From: Pseudochrobactrum kiredjianiae
GTDB lineage: Bacteria; Pseudomonadota; Alphaproteobacteria; Rhizobiales; Rhizobiaceae
Direction of reading: 5' to 3'
DNA length: 64,000 nt
Assembly: GCF_030362795.1 (NCBI RefSeq)
Contig: NZ_JAUCBM010000010.1
Coordinates: 41,961-105,960 of the forward strand
Shown here: positions 44,813-55,026 of the stretch, piece after piece
Numbering within the stretch: the first letter of the stretch is position 1
Layout: each line of letters starts with the position of its first letter
Notes under the pieces: generated by a model
Databases searched by the model: none
What the model was told of the DNA's origin: nothing
Seen by the model: the letters and a program-made list of their open reading frames with translations, nothing else
Program-made: the position numbers and the translations under genes

Positions 44813-44935
44813 AACTAACATCAAGGACCGGACTCTGACCTAAAGCGTATCCATGCACCAACGCATGACTATCTCCTCCATCTGGAGATACAGAATAATC
44901 CATTAAGTTTAACCAATCGCTAAAGCACAATCTTT

Positions 44936-44995
44936 GCGACAAGCCCTATTTCAAGTGTTGGCGGAGCTCGCACAATAACTGTGAACGAGAATAAG
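44936..44995 (+). mobile_element. IS6-family 3' scrap
   Basis: TTTCAAGTGTTGGCGGAGCT and the following bases match the end of the IS6 transposase gene (FQVFAELAA and stop) of the copy at 23748. It is the smallest IS6 relic here. Confidence 0.5.
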
Positions 44996-45601
44996 ACCAT
45001 TATTAACATACCAAAAATCTTATGACAGATCCGGTATCGCTGCAGTGGTTAATTTCATTTGTCATCATTGACAGATAATGCTTGGACTTATATTGTCTTT
45101 TAATAAATGTTATATTCAGAACATTAAAATTGGTTTATATTTTTGGCAAGATTGCGCATTAGAATGTATTATCTTCTAAGTAATTCCAAAAGAGTTAAGC
45201 TGAGAGGAATTTGCATAGGTAGGGATTTATTGTCTGAGTGCCCACCACATTGAGTGTCACGCGACATACGGGGCTACTTCCAGAGAGGTGTATGTTTTTT
45301 TCACAATCGGTTAGTGGCGTGCAGTCAACGGAACAATATGTCTCCGTTCACTAATTATGCAAAATAGGAGTTTTTCACGTTGTTCTGACTGGCCAGTAAA
45401 TAACTTTAAATATTAACTGGCGAAAACGGGATTTTCAACATCACCGAAAGTCTTGTTGTGTGAGCGTGATTTAATAGCCGCGATGATAAGTAAAAGGTAA
45501 TATTCTGGGGAATTCATCCTACAGGGTTGTAGCAAATGTGGAGCGATTTGTAGTTTGCCTGACGGGGGCTTCAAATACAATCAGATAGTTAAGTGGTTTT
45601 C
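44996..45601. other. Leader region of the polysaccharide operon, no gene
   Basis: About 600 bp, A+T rich, no coding sequence. It must contain the operon promoter. A GGAAC...GTTC inverted pair lies near 45329-45350, but I cannot assign a defined promoter. No JUMPstart-like element was seen. Confidence 0.45.
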
Positions 45602-46882
45602 ATGTATAGTTATGTAGGCAATGTTGGCCATAAAAAGCATCCATTACAACGGCGGCGCTATCAACTTCTAGGTGGGCTTATCTTTGCCATTGGAGTGCCG
45701 CTTTTTTTCCGGATGTTGATTAATCCTAATATCGTCTTTTCAGTCAATCATCAGGTGACGATCGTAGCCGCGATGACCGCACATATGTTGGGGTATGCTT
45801 TTTATAAAAAATTAGAAACTTTCCCAGGAATATCGGGATTTAGTAATATATTACCGCCGTTCGCATTTACCTATGGATTGGTAATACTCACTATATTGTT
45901 CTTTCGTCTTGACTATAGCCGCTTCCAAGCTATTGGTTCCTTTTTTGCATCTGTGTCATGGTATTTTGGTGTCATCATATTTACTCGTCGTTTAGAGCCA
46001 TATCATCTGGCCATAGTTCCTGGCGGGAGTGTTGAACACCTTGTATCAGTGGCAGGCGTCAAATGGCAACTCTTGTCATCTCCGGATACTGCTATCATAA
46101 GAGCGCAAGGTGTGGTTGCGGATCTTCGTGCCGATTTGTCTGAGTCTTGGGAACGTTTTATCACACAATCCGTACTGTCAGGCACGCCCGTTTACCATGT
46201 CAAGCAGGTGTTGGAATCTCTCACTGGCCGTGTAGAGATAGAACATCTCTCTGAAAATACTTTAGGTGCGCTCAATCCAAATCAAATTTACATTAAGATA
46301 AAGCAATCTTTTGAATGGCTCATTGCTCTTGTCGTCCTTGTACTGGCTTCGCCATTGTTTCTGATACTGGCACTAGTAATCAAACTTGAAACTCCTGGGC
46401 CTGCCTTCTTCCGTCAAGAGCGTGTCGGTTATCGTGGCAAACATTTCATGGTCTATAAGTTTCGCTCCATGCGCCATAGCGATAATAGTGCGGCGACCGC
46501 GAAGGAAAGTGCGATTACGCGTGATCGCGATCCGCGCATTACGCGCCTCGGTCATGTATTAAGACGCACGCGGCTCGACGAATTGCCACAGGTCATTAAC
46601 ATTCTCCGGGGTGAGATGAGTTGGATCGGTCCACGCCCTGAGGCCGTTGTATTATCCCGCTGGTATAATGCCGAACTAGTTTTTTATCCTTATCGTCACA
46701 TCGTGCGGCCGGGCATAACTGGTTGGGCACAAGTCAATCAGGGGCATGTGGCGGCGGTGGACGAGGTTCATGAAAAGCTGCATTACGATTTTTACTACAT
46801 CAAGAATATTTCACCTTGGCTCGATCTCGTCATAGTGATGAGAACGATCAGGATCATCCTGACCGGCTTCGGGGCTAAGTGA
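45602..46882 (+). CDS. Polyprenyl-phosphate sugar-phosphate transferase (initiating glycosyltransferase)
   Basis: The 426-residue protein starts at ATG 45602. It has four N-terminal membrane helices (about residues 20-130), a soluble part, another helix (WLIALVVLVLASPLFLILAL) and the C-terminal Bac_transf domain: FFRQERVGYRGKHFMVYKFR, RRTRLDELPQVINILRGEMS, WIGPRPE and RPGITGWAQVNQG. Such proteins (WcaJ/ExoY/WbaP class) transfer a sugar-1-phosphate from a UDP-sugar to undecaprenyl phosphate, the first step of repeat-unit assembly at the inner membrane. It is the first gene of the operon. The sugar cannot be told from sequence. Confidence 0.92.
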   Translation: MYSYVGNVGHKKHPLQRRRYQLLGGLIFAIGVPLFFRMLINPNIVFSVNHQVTIVAAMTAHMLGYAFYKKLETFPGISGFSNILPPFAFTYGLVILTILFFRLDYSRFQAIGSFFASVSWYFGVIIFTRRLEPYHLAIVPGGSVEHLVSVAGVKWQLLSSPDTAIIRAQGVVADLRADLSESWERFITQSVLSGTPVYHVKQVLESLTGRVEIEHLSENTLGALNPNQIYIKIKQSFEWLIALVVLVLASPLFLILALVIKLETPGPAFFRQERVGYRGKHFMVYKFRSMRHSDNSAATAKESAITRDRDPRITRLGHVLRRTRLDELPQVINILRGEMSWIGPRPEAVVLSRWYNAELVFYPYRHIVRPGITGWAQVNQGHVAAVDEVHEKLHYDFYYIKNISPWLDLVIVMRTIRIILTGFGAK

Positions 46883-48729
46883 TGGAGGCCATTAGACACA
46901 GCATTAAGGTGAAGCCTGTACTTGATGTGCGAGTGGATCCAAACAGAGAGACAAAAGTGAAAAAATCTAGGACCAACGGCAGCGAAGCGAAAGAATTGTC
47001 GTTGCTGATAGCTATGCGGTTGTTGTTCAGTCAACTATCACCTGCACGACGACGCGCCTTTCTACCCCTACTACTGCTGATGTTGGCTGGAGCGGTCGCA
47101 GAAGTCGTCAGTATCGGGGCCATCCTTCCTCTTCTGGCGTTTATAGCATCGCCCGCAAGCATTACGATAGATAATGCAAACACTGCCGGCCTGCTCGATT
47201 TTCTGGGCGCAGGAGACTCGAACATTGCTGTCTATGTCGTAATAGGTCTGTTCACACTGGCAACACTAGTCGCCGCTGTGCTTCGTCTGTCACTTTTATG
47301 GGCAAGCAACAGCTTTATTTACGGCATGTCTTACGAACTCGGTGTTAAGCTTTATGCTGACACTTTGCTGCAATCCTATTCTTACCATACGCAGCACAAT
47401 TCTAGTGAGATTATTGCTTCAATCAACAAGGTCCAGATGGCCACTAACAATGTTCTGCTGCCCATCATGCAGAGCATTATAGCAGCGGTTATTGGCTTGT
47501 TTATTATTGTGGGTCTCGTCATCATTGACCCAATGGTTGCATTTGTAGCCGGGTTGGGCTTTGGAGCTATCTACCTGCTAGCCTCAGTCACCGCACGCAA
47601 GCGTTTACGGGCTAATAGCGTCGTTATCGCACGCGCCCAGAGCAAACGTGTCCAGACTATGCAGGAAGGGGTGGGCGGCATTCGCGATATTTTGCTTGAT
47701 GGCTCGCAGCCAATTTTTGTTGAAATATACGAACAGGCGGAAGCTGGTTTTCGCGATGCACGGGTGAAAAATGCTTTTCTAGGCGGCGCACCCCGCTTTA
47801 TCGTTGAAGCTGTAGGGATGGTGCTGATTGCCACTATTGCTGTGGTTGTGGTGCAACGACCTGGCGGTCTTGCGACGGCACTCCCTATATTGGGTGCGCT
47901 TGCTCTTGGAGCGCAGCGTTTGTTGCCGCTGATCCAGCAGGTTTATGGGGGCTGGGCATCAGCCATGGGCAACAGTAACGTGCTGAAGGACATAGTACAA
48001 CTGCTGAGCCGTTCATCGCCTGCGCAGTCTCGAGCGATAGCGGCACTCCCATTTGAGCATACAATTACATTGGACAATCTAACCTACACATATCCGGGTG
48101 CCAGAGCCGCAGCCCTCAATGGGATCAGTCTAAGAATTCCAAAAGGTGCGCGTGTAGGCATTGCTGGAAAGACCGGAAGCGGTAAATCGACCTTGATGGA
48201 CATTGTTCTTGGTTTGCTTCAGCCAGAGGACGGTATGATCTGTATCGACGCCATTGCGTTAACAGAGAAGAACCGCGGCGCATGGCAGAGCAACATAGCC
48301 CATGTGCCACAATCTATTTTTCTCGCCGATGCCAGCATTTCCGAGAACATTGCCTTCGGTGTGCGGTATGAAGATATTGATATTGAGCGGGTGCAATGCG
48401 CCGCTGAGCAGGCTGAATTGGCAGATGTTATCGCGGCATTGCCGCAGGGTTATGAGACAAAGGTGGGCGAGCGCGGCATTCAGCTTTCCGGTGGCCAGCG
48501 CCAGCGCATTGGCATTGCGCGCGCACTGTATAAACAGGCGAGTGTATTGGTGTTTGACGAAGCCACGAGTGCGCTGGACACTGCTACTGAAAGTGCTGTG
48601 ATGAACGCGATCAACCGTCTCGACCGCAACCTGACCATCCTCATTATAGCCCACCGCCTCTCAACACTTGAAGGCTGCGACATGGTGGTGCAATTGGAGG
48701 GGGGCTCCGTGAAAGTTATACCACTGTGA
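46879..48729 (+). CDS. ABC transporter, permease fused to ATPase (PglK-like lipid-linked oligosaccharide flippase)
   Basis: The 616-residue half-transporter has six membrane helices (about residues 55-330) opening with RRAFLPLLLLMLAGAVAEVV. Its NBD has Walker A GIAGKTGSGKSTLMD, Q-loop HVPQSIFLADASI, signature LSGGQRQRIGIARAL, Walker B VLVFDEATSALD and the H-loop AHRLST. The N-terminal helix pattern resembles PglK/WlaB rather than MsbA. Sitting between the initiating transferase (ATGA overlap) and the glycosyltransferases, with no Wzx gene in the operon, it is the likely repeat-unit flippase. The substrate is inferred. Confidence 0.88.
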   Translation: MMEAIRHSIKVKPVLDVRVDPNRETKVKKSRTNGSEAKELSLLIAMRLLFSQLSPARRRAFLPLLLLMLAGAVAEVVSIGAILPLLAFIASPASITIDNANTAGLLDFLGAGDSNIAVYVVIGLFTLATLVAAVLRLSLLWASNSFIYGMSYELGVKLYADTLLQSYSYHTQHNSSEIIASINKVQMATNNVLLPIMQSIIAAVIGLFIIVGLVIIDPMVAFVAGLGFGAIYLLASVTARKRLRANSVVIARAQSKRVQTMQEGVGGIRDILLDGSQPIFVEIYEQAEAGFRDARVKNAFLGGAPRFIVEAVGMVLIATIAVVVVQRPGGLATALPILGALALGAQRLLPLIQQVYGGWASAMGNSNVLKDIVQLLSRSSPAQSRAIAALPFEHTITLDNLTYTYPGARAAALNGISLRIPKGARVGIAGKTGSGKSTLMDIVLGLLQPEDGMICIDAIALTEKNRGAWQSNIAHVPQSIFLADASISENIAFGVRYEDIDIERVQCAAEQAELADVIAALPQGYETKVGERGIQLSGGQRQRIGIARALYKQASVLVFDEATSALDTATESAVMNAINRLDRNLTILIIAHRLSTLEGCDMVVQLEGGSVKVIPL

Positions 48730-48820
48730 AAGAGCCACTTCTTGATCAAATATAGACTTGAATATGTAATAGGCACGTAGAATAGAGTTTATTACTGATG
48801 TTTTTAATACGGGCGGTGTC

Positions 48821-50077
48821 ATGGGTAAAATTTTTAGAAGTACCAATGATGTAGCTCTTGGTGAAATTTATAGTCGAAATGTTGGTGACGGCATAATTTG
48901 TGAATGTTTGCGCCTAGGTTTGGCAGAAAGAGAAGTTAAAATTTTCCCCGCAGATTTATCCCGGAGTGATGGATACTCTGTGCCTGAAAAAAATAGTGCT
49001 CCAACTAATCTAGGAGCTTCGAGAAAATTTGCAAGGTACTTTGTTAGGCCCAGTCTTTTTCTTAGGCGAATTATCACTTTCACTAAGTGGATTTTTGGCG
49101 GTAGAAGGAATTCTATAAATAAATATAAGGATATCTTCGGTAGTAGCGATGGCGTCATCATTGGCGGTGGTCAGAGTCTTGTTGACCGCCAACTTTATTT
49201 TCCGCTCGCGATTGAGGCGATCTTAAAGATGGCACGAAACTCGAGAAATCCAGTCGCTGTATTCTCATGCGGTGCAGATGCTAAACAAGGTTGGATCCCA
49301 CAGCGTATATGCCTTAAGATGGCGCGGGAGGCAGTATATATTTGTGTCCGTGATAATACATCAGCGGAAATGTTCCAGAATCTAGATAAGAAACTTAGAA
49401 TAGATGTCCGTCCTGATATTGGTTTTTTAGCTGGAAATTTGTACAACCAAGTCGAGACGATGCATAAAAAAATACTGGGCATTAATTTAATGCCCTATGA
49501 GACGGTGGCGGCATTACCTGAGGGTGTTAAGATTATTTCACGCGCCAATTACATCGCATTTTGGAGAGCTCTTATTCAGAATGCGGTCTTTCAGGGATGG
49601 ACGTTCCATATTTTAATAAACGGTGATGTGACTGATTTGATTGCAGCAAAGGAAGTTTATGAAGCTTCTGGCATGAACGAGCGTTTTTTTATCGCAGCTT
49701 CACCTACTACGCCATCCGAATTGGTTGATATGTTGCAGAATATAGATATTCTAATAACAAGTCGAATGTACGCAGGAATAGTAGTTTATAGTCTTGGTAC
49801 GAAAGTTGTCCCTTTAATTTGGGATAAAAAAGTATCAGGCATTTGGCGTGAGGCAGATATCAACGTAAAGCCGATTTCTTTTAATGAGCTGTTTGATGCT
49901 AATGTATCGTTTAATTCCAGTCTTGTTTATATATTGAAAGATGTAAATACTGATTGTGTACAACAAGCAAAAGTTCAGAACAAAATAAGAGCCAGAATTA
50001 ACGAATCGCTCGATAACCTTGCTAAATGCTTCATTCGGAAAGATCTTAATCAAGATATAAGCGTAACAATCTCGTGA
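48821..50077 (+). CDS. Polysaccharide pyruvyl transferase family protein
   Basis: The 418-residue protein has the PS_pyruv_trans fold: an N-terminal N-V-G-D motif (NVGDGIICECLRLGLAE), the glycine motif GVIIGGGQSLVD near residue 110, CVRDNTSAEMFQ (R-D-x-x-S), DVRPDIGFLAG and a C-terminal VDMLQNIDILITSRMYAGI (S-R-x-H-like, here SRMYAG, with His replaced by Tyr). The family adds pyruvate ketals to sugars. The H-to-Y change in the late motif is unusual and could alter activity. It overlaps the next gene by four bases. Confidence 0.82.
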   Translation: MGKIFRSTNDVALGEIYSRNVGDGIICECLRLGLAEREVKIFPADLSRSDGYSVPEKNSAPTNLGASRKFARYFVRPSLFLRRIITFTKWIFGGRRNSINKYKDIFGSSDGVIIGGGQSLVDRQLYFPLAIEAILKMARNSRNPVAVFSCGADAKQGWIPQRICLKMAREAVYICVRDNTSAEMFQNLDKKLRIDVRPDIGFLAGNLYNQVETMHKKILGINLMPYETVAALPEGVKIISRANYIAFWRALIQNAVFQGWTFHILINGDVTDLIAAKEVYEASGMNERFFIAASPTTPSELVDMLQNIDILITSRMYAGIVVYSLGTKVVPLIWDKKVSGIWREADINVKPISFNELFDANVSFNSSLVYILKDVNTDCVQQAKVQNKIRARINESLDNLAKCFIRKDLNQDISVTIS

Positions 50078-51258
50078 ACAAGATCCTCGTCGTCAGGGGC
50101 TTTTGGCCTACGGATCGAAATCCCATTTCGGGTATTTTCGTCACGCAACAAATCAAGGCCCTACGTGATGCTGGGATTGAAGTTAAGGTCATTGTCTTTC
50201 GTTACGTCCTAAAGAATGATCGCTTCCTCACTCCGGAAGAACTTGACCTTCCTACGGGGATTAGATTCTTTAGTTCATTGTCATTTCGCTTGCCAGAATC
50301 GTTATCCAAAAGCCGTATGGCCCTTTCATTCATTACATTTATGATGGGCGTCTCCATCTCAACCGCTATTACCCGCCTTTTCCACGCGGACGAACAACCT
50401 AGCGATGGGCTTCGTTATTCCGGCGTGTCGGCTATCCGTTGGGCACGCAAGCTGAATCTCAGGACACTGCTGTGTATTCATGGTGTCGACCCGTTTCTGA
50501 ATCATCCATCAGTAAAGAAATGGGTCAAGTCTGTAGCTTTGCCACTGATTAATTCTATTCATCGCGTTGTTCTGGTTGGCTCTCCGCTTCGACAGCATAT
50601 AGAAGATATAGGCTTGGATATTGTAAATTCAGTTGTCGTTCCAAATGGAACTCCAAATCCAGAGACTGTGATGAACTCTCGGTACCATGAAAATAGAAAC
50701 TATCTCACTTTGGTTAGCGTTTCAAATCTTGATGCTCTGAAAGGCATTGATGACAATATCCGTGCTCTCCATATATTAAATAATGACTATGATATTACCG
50801 AGTGGCGCTATAATATAATCGGCGACGGGCCTGAGCGAATAGACCTCGAACGGATGGCTACTTCATTTGATTTGCAGATTCGATTTTTGGGGCGGTTACC
50901 ATATAAAGAAACAATGGACGAAGTGGCAAATGCGGATATTTTCTCATTGCCGAGTTGGGGAGAGGCGTTCGGAATTGTCTATTTGGAGGCTATGACGCGG
51001 TTCAAGCCCACGGATGGATGTTTAGGAAATGGCGCGGCTGACATTATCACTGATGGTAAGTACGGCCTGCTGATTCCACCGAAAAACACGTATGCGGTTG
51101 CAATGGCACTAAGTCGGCTTTTTGAGGACCCTGAGTTACGCGTAGTCCTTGGAAAACGAGCGCGGCAGACCGCTGAAGGTTCCACTTGGGACGCCAATGA
51201 AAAAAGAGTTTTGGATCTCCTAAACTTGAAATCCGCAATCGCGCGTAATGCCTTATGA
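50074..51258 (+). CDS. Family GT4 glycosyltransferase
   Basis: The 394-residue product is a GT-B enzyme: an N-terminal GPISGIF-type motif (RNPISGIFVTQQIKALRDA), an SNLDALKGIDDNIRAL acceptor-to-donor linker and the C-terminal E-x7-E region SWGEAFGIVYLEAMTRFKPT, followed by NGAADIITDGKYGLL. The usual G-x-P after the second Glu is FKPT here. The sugar donor is unknown. It is translationally coupled to the pyruvyl transferase gene. Confidence 0.88.
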   Translation: MNKILVVRGFWPTDRNPISGIFVTQQIKALRDAGIEVKVIVFRYVLKNDRFLTPEELDLPTGIRFFSSLSFRLPESLSKSRMALSFITFMMGVSISTAITRLFHADEQPSDGLRYSGVSAIRWARKLNLRTLLCIHGVDPFLNHPSVKKWVKSVALPLINSIHRVVLVGSPLRQHIEDIGLDIVNSVVVPNGTPNPETVMNSRYHENRNYLTLVSVSNLDALKGIDDNIRALHILNNDYDITEWRYNIIGDGPERIDLERMATSFDLQIRFLGRLPYKETMDEVANADIFSLPSWGEAFGIVYLEAMTRFKPTDGCLGNGAADIITDGKYGLLIPPKNTYAVAMALSRLFEDPELRVVLGKRARQTAEGSTWDANEKRVLDLLNLKSAIARNAL

Positions 51259-51303
51259 TTTCATCAATAACCATGTATCCCTCAGTCAGTGACCTTATGA
51301 TAA

Positions 51304-52755
51304 ATGAGTAAATTGTCCAGCCATAGTCGAAAAAATATGGATTTGTTGGTGCGAGGAAGTGGGATGCACAACCACCTGGGTGCTGCGCATATGGTCTTAT
51401 TTGACTATGCATCTTTGGCAGGTGCGCTGGCATTGCGGCTTGCTTCCGGACCGACTGCCAATCTGAGCTATTTAGTGGTGGCAGTTTATGCGCTTCTCGG
51501 GCGTTCACACGCTGTACGCGCGCTGGCCATGTCATGGTTGTTCACGATGATCAATCCGGGCATAGCGCCGGCTGCAAGTGCCGGAGCAATTGGCCGCTAT
51601 TCAATTTTGTTAGCGGCCGCACTCTCTGCGTTGATACACAGCGGCATGTTCAGCAGTCGGCCGATACTGCGTCCCTTCACTCTCGCCACAATCTTGCTTG
51701 GCCTGTTCATCATCCTTCATTCAATGATGTTCAGCCCGATAGTGGATGTGTCCGTACTGAAAGGGATTTCGTGGTCACTCGTAATGGCGACGTCGATTTC
51801 CGTCTGGTGTGGACTTTCAGCTCGGGAGAGAGAAGAAGTCTCTGAGCAGATCTTTTGGGGACTGGTTATTATGCTTCTTGTTAGTTTACCCCTAGCCGGG
51901 ACATCGCTCGGCTATTTGCGCAATGGGTCGGGTTTCCAAGGTATAATGAACCATCCGCAAGCTTTCGGGCCAACGATGGCATTGTTAGGTGCTTGGGCAA
52001 TCTCGCGTTTACTTGGCGCTGGCACGCGACCACCTTTATGGTTGCTAGGGGTGGCTGCAGCGTCGCTTGCTTGCATTGTCATGTCCGAAGCGCGCACTGC
52101 CGGATTGAGTATGGTGCTTGCGGTAGGGGTTGCAGTATTGATTGGGCCGAGACTAGCTGGACGCTCAATTAGGCAAGTGCTGCCGGGTCTGCGAAGCGCT
52201 CGCATTTGGATTGTACTTTTAGTTGTTTCGATCGCCAGCGTTGCTATGGCGCCAATCATTGCTAGCAATTTTCAGAATTATATTTCCAAGTCCGGCCGTG
52301 CGCAGGTGAACGGTGCCCAAGTTGGCGGCCTTCTGCAAGCTTATGAACGCTCGCGTGGCGGATTGATGGATAAAATGTTCACTAACATCGCCGAACATCC
52401 ACTCACCGGAATCGGATTTGGAATTGCATCTGAGCTGGAAACTATGGATGTCACGCGTGATCCAGTTCTTGGTCTCCCTATCGGTGCAGCGATTGAAAAG
52501 GGTGTGGTGCCAGTTGCCATATTGGAGGAACTCGGGATATTGGGAGCTTTTCTTGTGTTTCTATGGGTATTTCGACTTCTACGTACTGGAGCGCGCGGTG
52601 GTATCGCCCCACTCGCTGTTTGCCTGACAGTTCTAGTGCTCAATTTGGGTGAATCTACGCTTTTTTCTCCTGGGGGGCTAGGTCTTTTACCAATGATATT
52701 GCTGGGTTGGGCCTATGCAAATGGAAGTCCAAGCGGGAGGTTGCCGCATGGCTGA
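51304..52755 (+). CDS. O-antigen polymerase/ligase-type membrane protein (Wzy/WaaL family)
   Basis: The 483-residue protein has about ten to twelve membrane helices and the Wzy_C region with a periplasmic loop (about residues 310-410: ARSGGLMDKMFTNIAEHPL-like, here RSRGGLMDKMFTNIAEHPLT, then GIGFGIASELET). Such proteins polymerise lipid-linked repeat units or ligate chains to an acceptor. As the only such gene in the operon it is the likely polymerase. It overlaps the next gene by 8 bp. Confidence 0.85.
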   Translation: MSKLSSHSRKNMDLLVRGSGMHNHLGAAHMVLFDYASLAGALALRLASGPTANLSYLVVAVYALLGRSHAVRALAMSWLFTMINPGIAPAASAGAIGRYSILLAAALSALIHSGMFSSRPILRPFTLATILLGLFIILHSMMFSPIVDVSVLKGISWSLVMATSISVWCGLSAREREEVSEQIFWGLVIMLLVSLPLAGTSLGYLRNGSGFQGIMNHPQAFGPTMALLGAWAISRLLGAGTRPPLWLLGVAAASLACIVMSEARTAGLSMVLAVGVAVLIGPRLAGRSIRQVLPGLRSARIWIVLLVVSIASVAMAPIIASNFQNYISKSGRAQVNGAQVGGLLQAYERSRGGLMDKMFTNIAEHPLTGIGFGIASELETMDVTRDPVLGLPIGAAIEKGVVPVAILEELGILGAFLVFLWVFRLLRTGARGGIAPLAVCLTVLVLNLGESTLFSPGGLGLLPMILLGWAYANGSPSGRLPHG

Positions 52756-53884
52756 TCCAGTCTGGTTTTGGCAGCGTATTGTCTCACCGCATATGGCTGT
52801 GCTTGCTGCTGCGCTCGCCGCTCAGGGGCGTAAAGTTACCTATGTTGCCGAACAGGAGATGTCGGCGGATCGGGCGGCTCAAGGCTGGCACGCACCAGAC
52901 CTTGGCGAAGCGAATTTGCGTTTTGCGCCGACAGTAAATGCTGTCCGCGCTGCTGTAAGCGATGCACCTGAAACGAGTATCCACGTTTGTCAAGGGCTAC
53001 GTGGCAATGGTTTGATCGGCATCGCGCAGAAGGCGCTCGCTGAACGCGGTCTTCGGCAATGGTCCATTATGGAAACTATAGATGATTCCGGGTGGCGCGG
53101 GGTGCTTAAGCGCATGGAATATAGGCGCGTAATTCGGCAATGGCGTTCTAAACTAGAAGGGGTGTTAGCTATCGGTCACACTACACCACATTGGCTTGCG
53201 GCCTGCGGCATACCCCCCGAACGCATTTTTCCGTTTGCATATTTCCTGCCTGAGAGCCATGTACAAAATATGCCTAACTTTGATCCTGCTGCTCCGTTTC
53301 GTTTTCTTTATGTAGGTCAGTTTATTGAACGTAAACGCGTAGATTTTCTACTTGATGCACTTGCAAAGTTTATGGAGGTGGAGTTTGAAGTGGCATTGAT
53401 TGGTTCTGGACCAATGGAAACTAAACTACGGGATATTGCTGATAATAAGCTCCCCGGTCGAGTGAAGTGGCTAGGTAAAAAACCCATTGGGGAAATCCCG
53501 TCACTTATGGCTGGAGCAGACTGCATCGTGCTGCCAAGTCGTCATGACGGTTGGGGCGCGGTACTATCTGAGGCGCTAATGGCAGGCACCCCAGCTATCT
53601 GTTCAGATTCCTGCGGTGCGGCGGGTGTTGTACAGGCAGGTGGGGGCGCTGTATTTCCTGCTTATGATACACAGGCGTTGGGTGATATCTTAAAAGGTGC
53701 CTTGACAGCAGGGAGACAGATGGCAGAACAGCGTAAAGATCTCGCGGCATGGGCACGTTGCCTCAATGCTGAAACTGGCGCGCGCTATCTGGAAGCGGTA
53801 TTCACCCATGCGCAAGACATGACAATAACAGTCCATCCGACCGTACCATGGGCGCATGTCTTCCGTGAACAGGAAGCCAAATGA
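52748..53884 (+). CDS. Family GT4 glycosyltransferase
   Basis: I start at ATG 52748 (378 residues), which overlaps the preceding stop by 8 bp; 11 further upstream codons are possible but less likely. It is a GT-B fold with the N-terminal SPHMAVLAAALAAQGRKVTY, the donor-binding part LYVGQFIERKRVDFLLDALA, ALIGSGPMETKLRDIA, and the E-x7-E-like HDGWGAVLSEALMAGTPAIC. The sugar specificity is unknown. It is coupled to the next gene through ATGA. Confidence 0.87.
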   Translation: MADPVWFWQRIVSPHMAVLAAALAAQGRKVTYVAEQEMSADRAAQGWHAPDLGEANLRFAPTVNAVRAAVSDAPETSIHVCQGLRGNGLIGIAQKALAERGLRQWSIMETIDDSGWRGVLKRMEYRRVIRQWRSKLEGVLAIGHTTPHWLAACGIPPERIFPFAYFLPESHVQNMPNFDPAAPFRFLYVGQFIERKRVDFLLDALAKFMEVEFEVALIGSGPMETKLRDIADNKLPGRVKWLGKKPIGEIPSLMAGADCIVLPSRHDGWGAVLSEALMAGTPAICSDSCGAAGVVQAGGGAVFPAYDTQALGDILKGALTAGRQMAEQRKDLAAWARCLNAETGARYLEAVFTHAQDMTITVHPTVPWAHVFREQEAK

Positions 53885-55026
53885 TGCGAATTATTCACGT
53901 CGTTCCATATATAGGCGAAGAGGCTAGTGGGCCTGCTTATACAACAACCGCCTTGAACAATATGACGAATGAGTTGGGCATGGCTTCCCAGCTTGCGGTT
54001 ACTACGGATAATTATAAAGAGTTGGGAAGTTCAGACTATACGTTGAGGACATTTCAGCGCCATAAGTTTTTGAGGCGACTAGGTCACTCTCCCGAAATGA
54101 TACGGTGGCTAAGTACTGAAGTCGCTTCAGGTACGGTTGATGTTATCCATAACCATAGCATCTGGATGATGCCAAACGTGTATACAGGTTGGGTAACGAG
54201 AGGCCGTAACATTCCGCTTATTGTTTCCCCGCGCGGAACATTTTCAAAGTGGGCGATGAACCGATCGCGAGTTGTCAAATTTTTATTCTGGCACGCTCTA
54301 CAAAAACGTAGCCTTGCACATACAGCGCTATTTCATGCCACCGCTGAAAACGAATACGAGGACATTCGGCGCATGGGATATCGACAGCCGGTGGCGATAA
54401 TTCCGAACGGAATTGATATGCCGCAGGCGAAAGCACCTTCTGATAAAAGCAAGAAAACGCTTCTTTTCCTTGGGCGGATACATCCGGTCAAAGGATTAGA
54501 TGTGCTTTTAAGCGCATGGGCTGAACTGCAGACTGCTTTTCCAGAGTGGCACCTACGCATAGTTGGCCCAGGAAATGTTGGCTATGTTGCTGAAATGCAG
54601 GCGCTTGCCAATTCCATTGCTGCGGAACGGGTAGTATTTACGGGCCCACTTTATGGTGAAGAAAAGACACAAGCCTATCAGTCTGCGGACCTCTTTGTTT
54701 TACCGACGCATTCAGAGAATTTCGGGATAGCAATAGCGGAAGCGCTTGCTGCAGGTTGTCCTGTTGTGACAACCAAAGGCGCACCATGGTCGGGACTGCC
54801 AATACAACGAGCGGGTTGGTGGATTGATATTGGTGTTGATCCACTTAAGCGTGCTTTGCACGAAGCAATGTCGAAATATCCGAGTGAACTTACAGAAATG
54901 GGCGCACGTGGCCGCGCCTGGATGGAACGTGATTTTGCATGGAAGCAAATTGCGGCGCAGATGATCGAGTCCTATCGCTGGGTGCGAGAGGGTGGAACCC
55001 CTCCAACATGGATACGCAATGACTGA
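53881..55026 (+). CDS. Family GT4 glycosyltransferase
   Basis: A 381-residue GT-B protein: N-terminal PYIGEEASGPAYTTTALNNM, middle HNHSIWMMPNVYTGWV, and donor site LFLGRIHPVKGLDVLLSAWA then HSENFGIAIAEALAAGCPVV (E-x7-E) with TTKGAPWSGL. The layout is close to WbdM/colanic-acid-type GT4. It starts within the previous stop and overlaps the next start by 8 bp. The donor is unknown. Confidence 0.88.
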   Translation: MMRIIHVVPYIGEEASGPAYTTTALNNMTNELGMASQLAVTTDNYKELGSSDYTLRTFQRHKFLRRLGHSPEMIRWLSTEVASGTVDVIHNHSIWMMPNVYTGWVTRGRNIPLIVSPRGTFSKWAMNRSRVVKFLFWHALQKRSLAHTALFHATAENEYEDIRRMGYRQPVAIIPNGIDMPQAKAPSDKSKKTLLFLGRIHPVKGLDVLLSAWAELQTAFPEWHLRIVGPGNVGYVAEMQALANSIAAERVVFTGPLYGEEKTQAYQSADLFVLPTHSENFGIAIAEALAAGCPVVTTKGAPWSGLPIQRAGWWIDIGVDPLKRALHEAMSKYPSELTEMGARGRAWMERDFAWKQIAAQMIESYRWVREGGTPPTWIRND

